This document shows, piece after piece, positions 1 through 5,926 of a stretch of DNA of 8,333 bases. The notes below the pieces were generated by a model. It was not told where the DNA came from, did not search any database, and saw nothing but the letters and a program-made list of their open reading frames with translations. This stretch comes from Bacillota bacterium (GTDB lineage Bacteria > Bacillota > Clostridia > Christensenellales > UMGS416). Position numbers and translations under genes: made by a program. Location: positions 1 through 8,333 of the forward strand of contig JAEYYW010000096.1 in the NCBI GenBank assembly GCA_023428265.1, in the 5' to 3' direction. Position 1 is the first letter of the stretch. Each line of letters starts with the position of its first letter.

Positions 1-1
1 C

Positions 2-346
2 TCCACAACCACGCCAAAAGGCGCCGCGCAGGACGGCTGGGTGCTGAGCATCCCGGAGCTGGTTCCACGATTCGGATATGGCCAGCTGGATCTGGAGGAG
101 TCAACAATCTTCGAGGCCAGCATCAGCACGCTGTATTCCCTGCGGTTTGAAGGCGTCCGGAAAGCGGACCTGGATGCCTATTGCACCACGCTGCGGGAGG
201 CAGGTTACAGCGCCGCCGCTGCGGAAATCGGCAGCACATACACGCTGACGGCCTCCAAGGATCTGGGTTGGAACTCCGTGGCGCTGGTGATCACGCTGAC
301 CGAGAGCGACGGTGTGGCAATTGTCGTGCTGGACGCGCCGGTATAG
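2..346 (+). CDS. C-terminal part of a probable exported protein (5' end outside window)
   Basis: This frame is open from the left edge to a TAG stop at 344-346, so only the last 114 residues are visible. The tail begins with a Gly-Trp followed by an IPELVP segment. It ends in an alternating strand/helix pattern: FEGV strand, a DLDAYCTTLREAGY helix, a YTLTASKD strand, VALVITLTE and VAIVVLDAP strands. This resembles the small alpha/beta C-terminal modules of uncharacterised clostridial lipoproteins (a short helix reading like 'aYvkaLkeaGF', then beta strands). That comparison is from memory and is weak. A GTG at 41 could be called as a start, but the frame continues upstream without a stop and no good ribosome binding site precedes it, so I treat the gene as truncated by the window edge. 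Signal peptide and lipobox, if any, lie outside. A strong terminator follows at 367-402. The function is unknown. Confidence 0.72.
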   Translation, partial: STTTPKGAAQDGWVLSIPELVPRFGYGQLDLEESTIFEASISTLYSLRFEGVRKADLDAYCTTLREAGYSAAAAEIGSTYTLTASKDLGWNSVALVITLTESDGVAIVVLDAPV

Positions 347-366
347 GCCGGCAGACCGATGCAGTC

Positions 367-402
367 AGGCGGTTGGGAATCACCCAACCGCCTGTTTCTT
401 TC
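367..402 (+). terminator. Intrinsic terminator of the left-edge gene
   Basis: A perfect 11-bp stem (AGGCGGTTGGG at 367-377 pairing with 383-393) encloses a 5-nt loop and is followed on the + strand by GTTTCTTT. It lies 20 bp after the stop of the left-edge gene. The minus-strand oxidoreductase gene ends at 401, so the same hairpin lies just beyond that gene as well. No T-run follows the hairpin on the minus strand, so it would be a weak terminator in that direction. Confidence 0.8.
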
Positions 403-1867
403 ACGGATTGCCGGCAATCCTCTGGATCACCCATTTGCCCGCCAACGCGGCACCGGGCAGGCCGCCGGGAAACATCGTCCACTGCCCGGCCATGTAAAAC
501 CTCTCCAGACCTGGCAGGTTTCCGGACAGGCTGCGCACCGTGCCTTTTGGCGTGTTCATGAAGGACATCCATGATCCGCGCCAGGCGTCACAATAGCGCA
601 CATAGGTCATCGGCGTGGCCACATCCACCTGCTCGATTTTGCCCTTCGTTTCCGGATAGCGGCTCTCGATCACCGCGCAGACCTCCCGCGCAACCCGCTC
701 CTTTTCGGCTCTGTAAGCATCCGGATCAGCCTTTTTGGCCTGCCACCAATCGAAATCGGCACTCAGTGTCGCAGTGATGACCGATTTCCCCTGGGGTGCC
801 ATCTGCTTGTCAATGGAATAGTTTTTCAGGCCCACCCTGCTGTGGGAGATACCACCGGCATCCAGCGGTGCTGCGGATTCTGCGCTCACATGGCAGGGCC
901 GGCCGGTCAGGTCCACCGCGATCCCCACGGACACCTGCACGGTGGTGTAAACAGGATAAATCTCCCTGTCTGCATAGAGCCGCTCCATCGTTTCATCCTT
1001 GTATTGGCCGCCCAGCAGTTTGTCCAGCGTGGCGCGGCCATCAGCGCAGGAGACCACCCAGTCGGCCCGATGCTCACTGCCGTCAGCCAGGCGGATCCCA
1101 ACGGCGCGGCCACCCTCCACGATCACCCGCTCCACCTTTGTGTTGTAATGCACCTTGCCGCCCAGCTCGCGATAGCGTTTCTCCATCCGCAGCGCCACGG
1201 GCAGCGATCCACCGGCAGGATAGCCCGAGTCGCCGTCATCCAAACTGGCCAGTGTGGCCAGCAGCGGCATGGCGCTGTATTGCTCCGGCATCAGGGTTTG
1301 GAACAGCACCCGCAGCAGCGGATCCTGAAACCTGGAAGTCAGCTCCGCCACGGTGATCTTGTTGTATTTGGCCATCTGGCCCATCATCGGGAGCATCTTC
1401 AGCCCCATCTTCATGGCAGCCAGCCCGCCCATTTGGTCTATCGGCTGATCCACAGGCGTCTCCATGTGCCGGAATGCCCGCACCCCATGGCACAAATCCC
1501 GAATAGCCCGCTTGTCCTGCGGAAACATCTCGGTCAAGTGCTTCTCTGTTTGATCAATGCTGCGATAAAGGATCGCGGTCCTGCCGCCCATCTCCACCCG
1601 GCTGAACTCCTCGTTGAGGATGATTTCCACGGAGCTGTCCAGCGCACCGGTTTGCTGCCATACACTGTTTAATGCTGTGCCGGGCTTTGTGCCCATCATC
1701 CATTGAATGCAGCCGTCAAAGGTGTAGCCGCCTCTCTTCCAGGCGGTGCATTCGCCGCCGGGGATTGTGTGCATCTCGAATATCTCCGTCTCCAGTCCGT
1801 TCAGCTGGCCATAGACGCCAGCCGTCATGCCGGCAATCCCGGCTCCGATGATGATGATCTTGCTCAT
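401..1867 (-). CDS. FAD-dependent oxidoreductase, phytoene desaturase/carotenoid isomerase superfamily
   Basis: A 488-residue flavoenzyme, within the usual 450-520 range of CrtI/COG1233-type NAD(P)/FAD-dependent oxidoreductases. Seen: an N-terminal Rossmann dinucleotide-binding motif (IIIIGAGIAGMTAG, residues 4-17) with acidic E31 after the second strand to hold the ribose; the family signature PGGECTAWKRGGYTFDG (36-52), where CrtI relatives have a PGG-rich loop; and the C-terminal FAD-binding segment FYMAGQWTMFPGGLPGAALAG (457-477). No signal peptide, so it is probably cytoplasmic or membrane-associated. The substrate cannot be told from sequence; relatives desaturate, isomerise or saturate long lipid-like polyenes. 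No carotenoid synthesis genes lie in the window. I chose ATG 1867 (MSKIII): an AAGGGA lies about 9 nt upstream, while the in-frame ATG at 1876 has that same site almost touching it. It lies 58 bp after tetR and carries an operator-like repeat in its promoter, so it is probably the regulator's target. Confidence 0.9.
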   Translation of the reverse strand: MSKIIIIGAGIAGMTAGVYGQLNGLETEIFEMHTIPGGECTAWKRGGYTFDGCIQWMMGTKPGTALNSVWQQTGALDSSVEIILNEEFSRVEMGGRTAILYRSIDQTEKHLTEMFPQDKRAIRDLCHGVRAFRHMETPVDQPIDQMGGLAAMKMGLKMLPMMGQMAKYNKITVAELTSRFQDPLLRVLFQTLMPEQYSAMPLLATLASLDDGDSGYPAGGSLPVALRMEKRYRELGGKVHYNTKVERVIVEGGRAVGIRLADGSEHRADWVVSCADGRATLDKLLGGQYKDETMERLYADREIYPVYTTVQVSVGIAVDLTGRPCHVSAESAAPLDAGGISHSRVGLKNYSIDKQMAPQGKSVITATLSADFDWWQAKKADPDAYRAEKERVAREVCAVIESRYPETKGKIEQVDVATPMTYVRYCDAWRGSWMSFMNTPKGTVRSLSGNLPGLERFYMAGQWTMFPGGLPGAALAGKWVIQRIAGNP

Positions 1868-1886
1868 TTCTCCCATTCCCTTCTAT

Positions 1887-1904
1887 TGATTGATTATTCA
1901 ATCA
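1887..1904. promoter_or_regulatory. Probable TetR operator at the oxidoreductase promoter
   Basis: The 18-bp sequence TGATTGATTATTCAATCA is a perfect 7-bp inverted repeat with a 4-bp centre. It matches the repeat at 2540-2557 at 16 of 18 positions. Its shape (7-4-7, TGA...TCA ends) is that of known TetR-family operators such as the Bacillus FadR site, TGAATGA-N4-TCATTCA. It overlaps the putative -10 and the 5' leader of the oxidoreductase gene, where a bound dimer would block transcription. Binding by the adjacent regulator is inferred from position and from the shared sequence. Confidence 0.72.
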
Positions 1905-1929
1905 TATTATGACAGAGAAAAGCGCTTAA
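1901..1929 (-). promoter_or_regulatory. Possible promoter of the oxidoreductase gene
   Basis: On the minus strand, TATGAT (1901-1906) stands 17 bp after TTAAGC (1924-1929). The -10 is good and the -35 is poor (3 of 6 matches), as expected for a promoter kept low or helped by another factor. An alternative -10, CATAAT at 1906-1911, overlaps it. The -35 overlaps the tetR stop codon. The oxidoreductase may also be read through from the tetR promoter. The inverted repeat at 1887-1904 covers the end of the -10 and the likely start point. Confidence 0.4.
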
Positions 1930-2528
1930 CCGCGCGTTTCCAGCATCCGGACCAGCAGGTTCCCGTCGGGCATGCTCCCCATTCCGGCCACCTTGCAGGC
2001 CGCAAGGCCCTGAATCGCCGCCCAAAACGCAAGCGCATGCTCCACAGGGTTTCCTGCGATGAACAGGCCCATGGCCTGCCCCTGGGCGATTGTGCGCGTA
2101 ACAACCTCCATCGGCACGGTGAAACGCTGCAGAAGCTCATTTACCTCGGCAAGCCCGGTGTTGGAAACCGTAGCCTGCACCATCAGATAAAAGTAGTAGG
2201 CGTTTTCCTCTTCCTCGTCAATCATTTTCAATGAGCCGCAGGCAATTTCCCTGAGCTTTTCCGCAGGCTCAAGGGGCAGCCCGTCCATCTCCAGCAGAAA
2301 CCGCGTGGCGGAAGACGTGGCGCGGCGCGTGAGCTCGATATAAATATCATCCTTGGCATTGAAGTAATGATACACCAACCCATGGCTCATGCCGGCGGCA
2401 GCGGCAATGTCGCCGATTTTCGTGGCGGCCAGGCCCCTTCGGGCAAACACCTTCAGCGCGGCAAGCAGCAATTGCTCCCGGCGTTCGTCTTTAATGGCGG
2501 CATTTTGTTCCTTGCTTCTGGGAGACAT
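1926..2528 (-). CDS. TetR-family transcriptional regulator
   Basis: A 200-residue protein, the standard length for TetR/AcrR repressors. The N-terminal DNA-binding domain is clear: REQLLLAALKVFARRGLAATKIGDIA (17-42) leads into the helix-turn-helix IAAAAGMSHGLVYHYF (41-56), with the family's G-[ILV]-[IV]-Y-x-[HY]-F recognition-helix pattern, followed by KDDIYIEL. Residues 70-200 are the variable all-helical ligand-binding and dimerisation domain, which does not show the ligand. I chose ATG 2528 (MSPRSK) over the in-frame ATG at 2558. Only 2528 has a well spaced ribosome binding site (GAGG, 5 nt upstream), and the longer form would put the operator and expected transcription start inside the coding region. 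Promoter and operator lie immediately upstream, so the gene is probably autoregulated. The oxidoreductase gene follows in the same direction. Confidence 0.93.
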   Translation of the reverse strand: MSPRSKEQNAAIKDERREQLLLAALKVFARRGLAATKIGDIAAAAGMSHGLVYHYFNAKDDIYIELTRRATSSATRFLLEMDGLPLEPAEKLREIACGSLKMIDEEEENAYYFYLMVQATVSNTGLAEVNELLQRFTVPMEVVTRTIAQGQAMGLFIAGNPVEHALAFWAAIQGLAACKVAGMGSMPDGNLLVRMLETRG

Positions 2529-2539
2529 AGCATCCTCTT

Positions 2540-2557
2540 TGATTGATTTTTCAGTCA
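2540..2557. promoter_or_regulatory. Probable TetR operator at the tetR promoter
   Basis: TGATTGATTTTTCAGTCA is a 7-4-7 inverted repeat with one mismatch between arms, nearly the same as the repeat at 1887-1904. It begins 5 bp downstream of the tetR -10 box and so spans the expected transcription start, a classic position for self-repression. It ends about 11 bp before the chosen start codon, leaving the ribosome binding site free. Confidence 0.75.
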
Positions 2558-2562
2558 TCGCT

Positions 2563-2591
2563 ATTTTAGACGATTACAACTCCTTTGTCAA
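2563..2591 (-). promoter_or_regulatory. Promoter of the tetR gene
   Basis: Minus strand: a perfect -35 TTGACA (2586-2591), a 17-bp spacer and -10 TAAAAT (2563-2568, 5 of 6 matches). This is the best sigma70-type promoter in the window. It starts just 4 bp past the U-run of the terminator of the neighbouring upstream gene, so transcription restarts almost at once. A promoter this strong fits a gene held down by a repressor. Confidence 0.8.
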
Positions 2592-2595
2592 GCAC

Positions 2596-2627
2596 AAAAA
2601 GAACCCCCTCCGGCGGAGGGGGTTCTT
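2596..2627 (-). terminator. Intrinsic terminator after the coiled-coil membrane protein gene
   Basis: A perfect 13-bp GC-rich stem (2599-2611 with 2615-2627) with a 3-nt loop, followed on the minus strand by a T-run at 2600-2596. It starts 13 bp after the stop codon of the 2641-4233 gene. It separates that gene from the tetR unit, which is read in the same direction. Confidence 0.88.
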
Positions 2628-2640
2628 CATTCCTGTGCGC

Positions 2641-4233
2641 TTAATCCACTTTGTCCAGCATCGGCACATACTTCTTGCGGGAAGCTTCATAGGCCGCCTT
2701 GTGCGCCTTGGCGCTCTTCAGCGCCTCGTTATAGGCTGCCAGTGCCTGAGAAGCGAATTTGCTCTGGTCGTTGGCCAGGTTCTGATAGAAAGTCCGGTCG
2801 GTGCTCCCGGCGGGATAAGACTTCGCCAAGTCCTGATACTTGGTATGCATGCTCAGATACTGCTTCCGGTTGGCCGACTGGCCTTCCGCCACAGCCTGGT
2901 CTTTCACATAGGCCACATATTCTGTCAGGAACACGTTGCGCTCCTTGCAGGCCGCGGTGAAATTGGCAAGCCCGTCCACCAGATCTTCTGGCAGCTCCAC
3001 GTTGATCTTGGAGAGCAGCGATTCGTTTTCACCCAGCAGATGGGTGGACGTGGTGACCTTGTCCACCATCCTGGCCTTGGATTTCAGCATCGCCTCAATT
3101 TCCTTTTCCATGGCAGCGGAGCCGGTCATCGCGTTGTTGACTGCCGTAAGCGCCGGCGCATAACTGGACAGTGTGAGCCCCGTTTCCGAAAGCCCCAGCG
3201 TTTCCAGCGCGCGCTTGCCTTCCAGCGGCTCATACTCGGGCTTGCCGTTGATGGCGTCCAGCTTGGCCTTCAAGCCGTTCATCTCTTTGACCCAGGCCAT
3301 CCAGGCTGCCAGGCGCTCAGAAAACTTTGTGCCCTGGCCCCGGCCCTGCTCAAGCTTTGCGTTGAACGCGGCCACATCGGCCATCAGGCCTTTGATCTCG
3401 CCAAAATAGGTCACACTGGCGGCAAGCTGCGTCTTGCGCAGAACCACCGCGCCGGCGGCGGTTTCCCCTCCGGCGCCGTATGCAGGCAGGTTCACTTCAC
3501 CGGCTTCAGAAACCAGCAAATCGTTTTGCGCAATCAGCTCGTTGATTGCTGCCACGGCGTCGTCCGGCGTCTTGGACGTATCGGCCATCACGGCGGCAAA
3601 TCGCTCGGCGGTCTCCGTGTCTTTCACCAGATATTCGAGGGCGGCGCTGCGCTTGGCCAAGCTATCTGCCAGCTCGGCGCGGTCGCTCTCCAGAGCTCCG
3701 GTGAAGGAAGAACCGGTCACCTTGGCGGCGGCGGCCTTGTTGCGCGCCAGCAGATCGGCATATTCAACAGAGGGCACAGCCTGCCCGATTCTGGCAGACA
3801 GCTCGCCTGAAACGGCCTCATTTTCATCTGCCGCTTCCTTGAAAGCGATGAGCGCCGGCTTCATCGCTTCCATGCGCGCTTTCAAATCCGCAAGGCCCAC
3901 GCTCTTTTCATTTTTCTTGGTGAGCAGCACCGGGTACTGATCGTTGAGCTTGGTCAGGATCTCTGACAGATTGGCAAGCTCGGCCTCCACAGAAAGATAG
4001 AGGCGGTACTGGCCGTTGTAGTCAGCCTGCGGGTCGCCTTGCTCAAACCTGGCCGCCTGCTCGGCAATCTTGTCTTTCAACTGGGTAAGGTAGGTTTGAT
4101 ACCCCTTGTCGATGACCGTGTGGGCGACAACAAGAGCGCCCAGCAGCAAAACCGCAGAGACCACTGCAACCACAGTCATCATCTTGGGCTTTTTATTCGG
4201 TACCGCTTTCATGTTCTGCTCCGGATCCTGCAT
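2641..4233 (-). CDS. Membrane-anchored, alanine-rich helical (coiled-coil-like) surface protein, family unknown
   Basis: A 530-residue protein I cannot assign to a family. Residues 1-17 are short, with several lysines (NKKPK). They are followed by one hydrophobic segment, MMTVVAVVSAVLLLGALVVAHTV (18-40), with no lipobox or clear signal peptidase site. The expected topology is therefore N-in with about 490 residues outside the membrane. The rest is rich in Ala, Glu, Lys and Leu, with long amphipathic stretches such as LYLSVEAELANLSEILTKL and AAYNEALKSAKAHKAAYEA. Helix breakers near GAGGETAAG and NGKPEYEPLEG suggest separate helical bundles. It has a single Cys and no visible catalytic motif, so a structural, adhesive or envelope-spanning role is possible but not shown. 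ATG 4233 (MQDPEQ) has GGAGG 7 nt upstream; the ATG at 4239 is too close to that site, and an upstream start at 4272 lacks one. It has its own promoter (4286-4314) and terminator. Confidence 0.82.
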   Translation of the reverse strand: MQDPEQNMKAVPNKKPKMMTVVAVVSAVLLLGALVVAHTVIDKGYQTYLTQLKDKIAEQAARFEQGDPQADYNGQYRLYLSVEAELANLSEILTKLNDQYPVLLTKKNEKSVGLADLKARMEAMKPALIAFKEAADENEAVSGELSARIGQAVPSVEYADLLARNKAAAAKVTGSSFTGALESDRAELADSLAKRSAALEYLVKDTETAERFAAVMADTSKTPDDAVAAINELIAQNDLLVSEAGEVNLPAYGAGGETAAGAVVLRKTQLAASVTYFGEIKGLMADVAAFNAKLEQGRGQGTKFSERLAAWMAWVKEMNGLKAKLDAINGKPEYEPLEGKRALETLGLSETGLTLSSYAPALTAVNNAMTGSAAMEKEIEAMLKSKARMVDKVTTSTHLLGENESLLSKINVELPEDLVDGLANFTAACKERNVFLTEYVAYVKDQAVAEGQSANRKQYLSMHTKYQDLAKSYPAGSTDRTFYQNLANDQSKFASQALAAYNEALKSAKAHKAAYEASRKKYVPMLDKVD

Positions 4234-4251
4234 AACCATGCCTCCATTATC

Positions 4252-4269
4252 AATCGCCTGGCGGCAATT
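4252..4269 (-). promoter_or_regulatory. Small hairpin in the 5' leader of the helical protein gene
   Basis: On the minus-strand transcript AATTGCC and GGCGATT pair over 7 bp, with one G-U pair, around a 4-nt loop. The hairpin lies between the predicted transcription start and the GGAGG site near 4241-4245. It may stabilise the leader or affect translation, but it is short and could be chance. Confidence 0.25.
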
Positions 4270-4285
4270 CAAAAATCAACACCCT

Positions 4286-4314
4286 ATACTACATCATTGC
4301 AGTATTGATGGCAA
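4286..4314 (-). promoter_or_regulatory. Predicted promoter of the helical membrane protein gene
   Basis: Minus strand: TTGCCA (4309-4314, 5 of 6 matches), 17-bp spacer, TAGTAT (4286-4291, 4 of 6). The leader would be about 45 nt. The 174-bp gap upstream of the gene holds no clear terminator for the dipeptidase gene, so read-through from 4408-5772 may also contribute. Confidence 0.5.
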
Positions 4315-4407
4315 CCATCGGGCGGGCATCCGCCAAATCTTGTCACCGAATGATTCTGACGGCGCGCTAAAAGCAAAAGTTCCAGCAAGCATCATTTTCC
4401 GGCGCTG

Positions 4408-5772
4408 TCAGGCTCTTCCAAGCTCCGCGATGGCGTTGGCATAAATGCGCGTGGCTTTCAGGAAGCTCTCAACACTCACCCGCTCATCGGCCATATGCAC
4501 CGTCTCCGGGTCAGACTCAAAGAGCAGGCCGAAGGCCATCGCGTTGGGCAGCTTGCGGGCATAGGTTCCGCCGCCGATGGCGATGGGCTCGTCGTTGGTG
4601 CCGTTGATCTCGTTGTAGACCGCCATCAGTGTTTTGCACAACTTGTGATCCTTGGGGATGCAGAAGCCGGGGCTGACCGAAAGGCCAACCGCGTCCATGC
4701 CGCAGGCTTGCGCAGCGGCCTCGATGCGGCGGATGCTGCCCTCCACATCCACATTGACCGGGTGGCGGATGTCAAAGCGGGCTTCGATGCTGCCGTTGGC
4801 AACGCCAATGACGCCCAGGTTGAACGTGAGCGCGCCGGACACGTCATCCCGGCAGGCGATGCCGAGACCGCTGCCGTCATAGGCGGCGCAGAGCCTGTGC
4901 AGCGACGCCACAACGGGGATGGCAAGGTCGCCCTCCGGCAGCAGCACCGGCAGCGCCTCCAGCAGCCTCACAATGGCGTTATCGCCTTTTTCAGGCATGC
5001 TGGCGTGGGCCGGTACGCCGGAGGCGCGCACAATCCAGCCCGCCGGGCCCTTCTCCACGGTAACGCCCTGGGGCGCCTGGCCCGCAGGCTGCGCGGTTAA
5101 GACCGCCTCGGCCTCGCCGGGCACCACATTGGTGCGGGTGCCGCCGGAGATGCCAACGAGTGCGGACCCCGCGGGGATCGCGGCTCGCAGCGTGCCGGCG
5201 CAGAGCGTCTTTTCACAGAAAATACCAGGGAAGCCTGCGTCCGGCGAAAAAGACATGTCCGGCGCCTTTTCCGTTTCCAGATAGCGCTTGGCGCACCGCA
5301 TGCCACTCTCCTCGTCACCGCCAAAGAGCAGCACGATTTTCTTGTTGATCACGGCGCCGGCGTCCAGCGCAGCCAGCAGCGCCCAGAGCGACGCCACTGC
5401 GGGGCCTTTGTCGTCCACCACGCCGCGGCCATACATCATGCCGTCTTCCACCGTGAGCTGGAGCGCGGGCTTGGTCCAGCCGCCGCCCACAGGCACGATA
5501 TCCACATGGGTGATCACGCCCAGGCTCTCCTCCCCGTCACCCCACACGGCCTCTCCGATCATGCCGTCGATGTTGCGGGTTTTCAGGCCGTGGGCGGCGC
5601 AGAGCGCCAGCATCTCATCGATGGTTTCCTTGATCTCCCGCCCGAACGGCGCACCGGGCTGGGGCTCGCCGGTCACGCTGTCATGGCGCAGAAGCCGGTC
5701 AATGTCAGCAAAAATGGACTCACGGTTTGCGTGAAGAAACGCGGTGATTTTCGAGTCAAATTCTCTGTTCAT
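4408..5772 (-). CDS. M20-family zinc dipeptidase, PepV-like
   Basis: A 454-residue cytoplasmic metallopeptidase of the M20A PepV/Sapep type, which cleaves dipeptides and similar short substrates with two zinc ions. Length is close to Lactobacillus PepV (about 470). Seen in order: HVDIVPVG with ligand H89 and neighbouring D91; YGRGVVDDKGP with bridging ligand D120; GGDEESG with the catalytic base and ligand pair E154/E155; FSPDAGFP with ligand D178; the lid-domain VPAHASMP with H256; ARFDIRHP with R336; and the C-terminal GGGTYARKLPN and ESDPETVHMADE with the last ligand H426. All expected metal and catalytic positions are present, so it should be active. No signal peptide. ATG 5772 has AAGGA 7 nt upstream and a promoter at 5802-5830. 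It probably serves nutrition or peptide recycling, a generic role not linked to the neighbours. The exact substrate range cannot be read; related proteins are named pepV. Confidence 0.95.
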   Translation of the reverse strand: MNREFDSKITAFLHANRESIFADIDRLLRHDSVTGEPQPGAPFGREIKETIDEMLALCAAHGLKTRNIDGMIGEAVWGDGEESLGVITHVDIVPVGGGWTKPALQLTVEDGMMYGRGVVDDKGPAVASLWALLAALDAGAVINKKIVLLFGGDEESGMRCAKRYLETEKAPDMSFSPDAGFPGIFCEKTLCAGTLRAAIPAGSALVGISGGTRTNVVPGEAEAVLTAQPAGQAPQGVTVEKGPAGWIVRASGVPAHASMPEKGDNAIVRLLEALPVLLPEGDLAIPVVASLHRLCAAYDGSGLGIACRDDVSGALTFNLGVIGVANGSIEARFDIRHPVNVDVEGSIRRIEAAAQACGMDAVGLSVSPGFCIPKDHKLCKTLMAVYNEINGTNDEPIAIGGGTYARKLPNAMAFGLLFESDPETVHMADERVSVESFLKATRIYANAIAELGRA

Positions 5773-5801
5773 ATCGGATTCCTTTCCGGTTGCTTGCCTA
5801 T

Positions 5802-5830
5802 AGTATACCCCTGCGCAAAAACGGACGCAA
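5802..5830 (-). promoter_or_regulatory. Predicted promoter of the dipeptidase gene
   Basis: Minus strand: TTGCGT (5825-5830) with a perfect TTG core, 17-bp spacer, TATACT (5802-5807, 5 of 6 matches). Predicted leader is about 25 nt with the AAGGA site inside it. Confidence 0.55.
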
Positions 5831-5866
5831 TCAAAGCGTTGCAGGATGCAAGGCTGCCCGCCCTTA

Positions 5867-5895
5867 TTTACAACCGATCAAAGGAACGCTATACT
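5867..5895 (+). promoter_or_regulatory. Predicted promoter of the glycosidase-small membrane protein operon
   Basis: Plus strand: TTTACA (5867-5872, 5 of 6 matches), 17-bp spacer, TATACT (5890-5895, 5 of 6). It is divergent from the dipeptidase promoter, with the same -10 hexamer. The start codon chosen for the glycosidase at 5927 leaves a leader of about 25 nt. An open frame that begins at 5846, upstream of this promoter, is therefore not the real start. Confidence 0.65.
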
Positions 5896-5926
5896 TGCAG
5901 CATTCTGCCAAGACGGAAGGAACGGA

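Noticed and set aside
41..43. GTG as start of the left-edge gene
   Set aside because: The same frame is open to base 2 and there is no good Shine-Dalgarno site before the GTG; the gene is better read as cut by the window.
842..1672. A 276-codon open frame on the + strand
   Set aside because: Antisense to the conserved motifs of the FAD oxidoreductase; His- and Gln-rich sequence without domains; a shadow frame.
401..2528. A carotenoid biosynthesis cluster
   Set aside because: Only one CrtI-like gene plus a regulator is present; no phytoene synthase, cyclase or prenyl transferase, so a pathway cannot be claimed.
2389..3810. A 473-codon open frame on the + strand
   Set aside because: It lies antisense to the tetR start and most of the helical protein gene. 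It has no ribosome binding site or recognisable domain, and its composition (rich in His, Arg, Gly, Leu) is that of an antisense shadow in GC-rich DNA.
4321..4334. Hairpin GGCGG-GCAT-CCGCC as terminator of the dipeptidase gene
   Set aside because: Only 5 bp, 74 bp past the stop, and no T-run on the minus strand; too weak to call.
4495..5100. A 201-codon open frame on the + strand
   Set aside because: Antisense to the M20 dipeptidase, whose catalytic residues are all intact; no independent support.
5846..5926. N-terminal extension of the NAGPA-domain protein from ATG 5846
   Set aside because: It would start upstream of the best promoter (5867-5895), has no ribosome binding site, and adds 27 residues unlike a membrane-anchor start. 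ATG 5927 has AAGGA at proper spacing.
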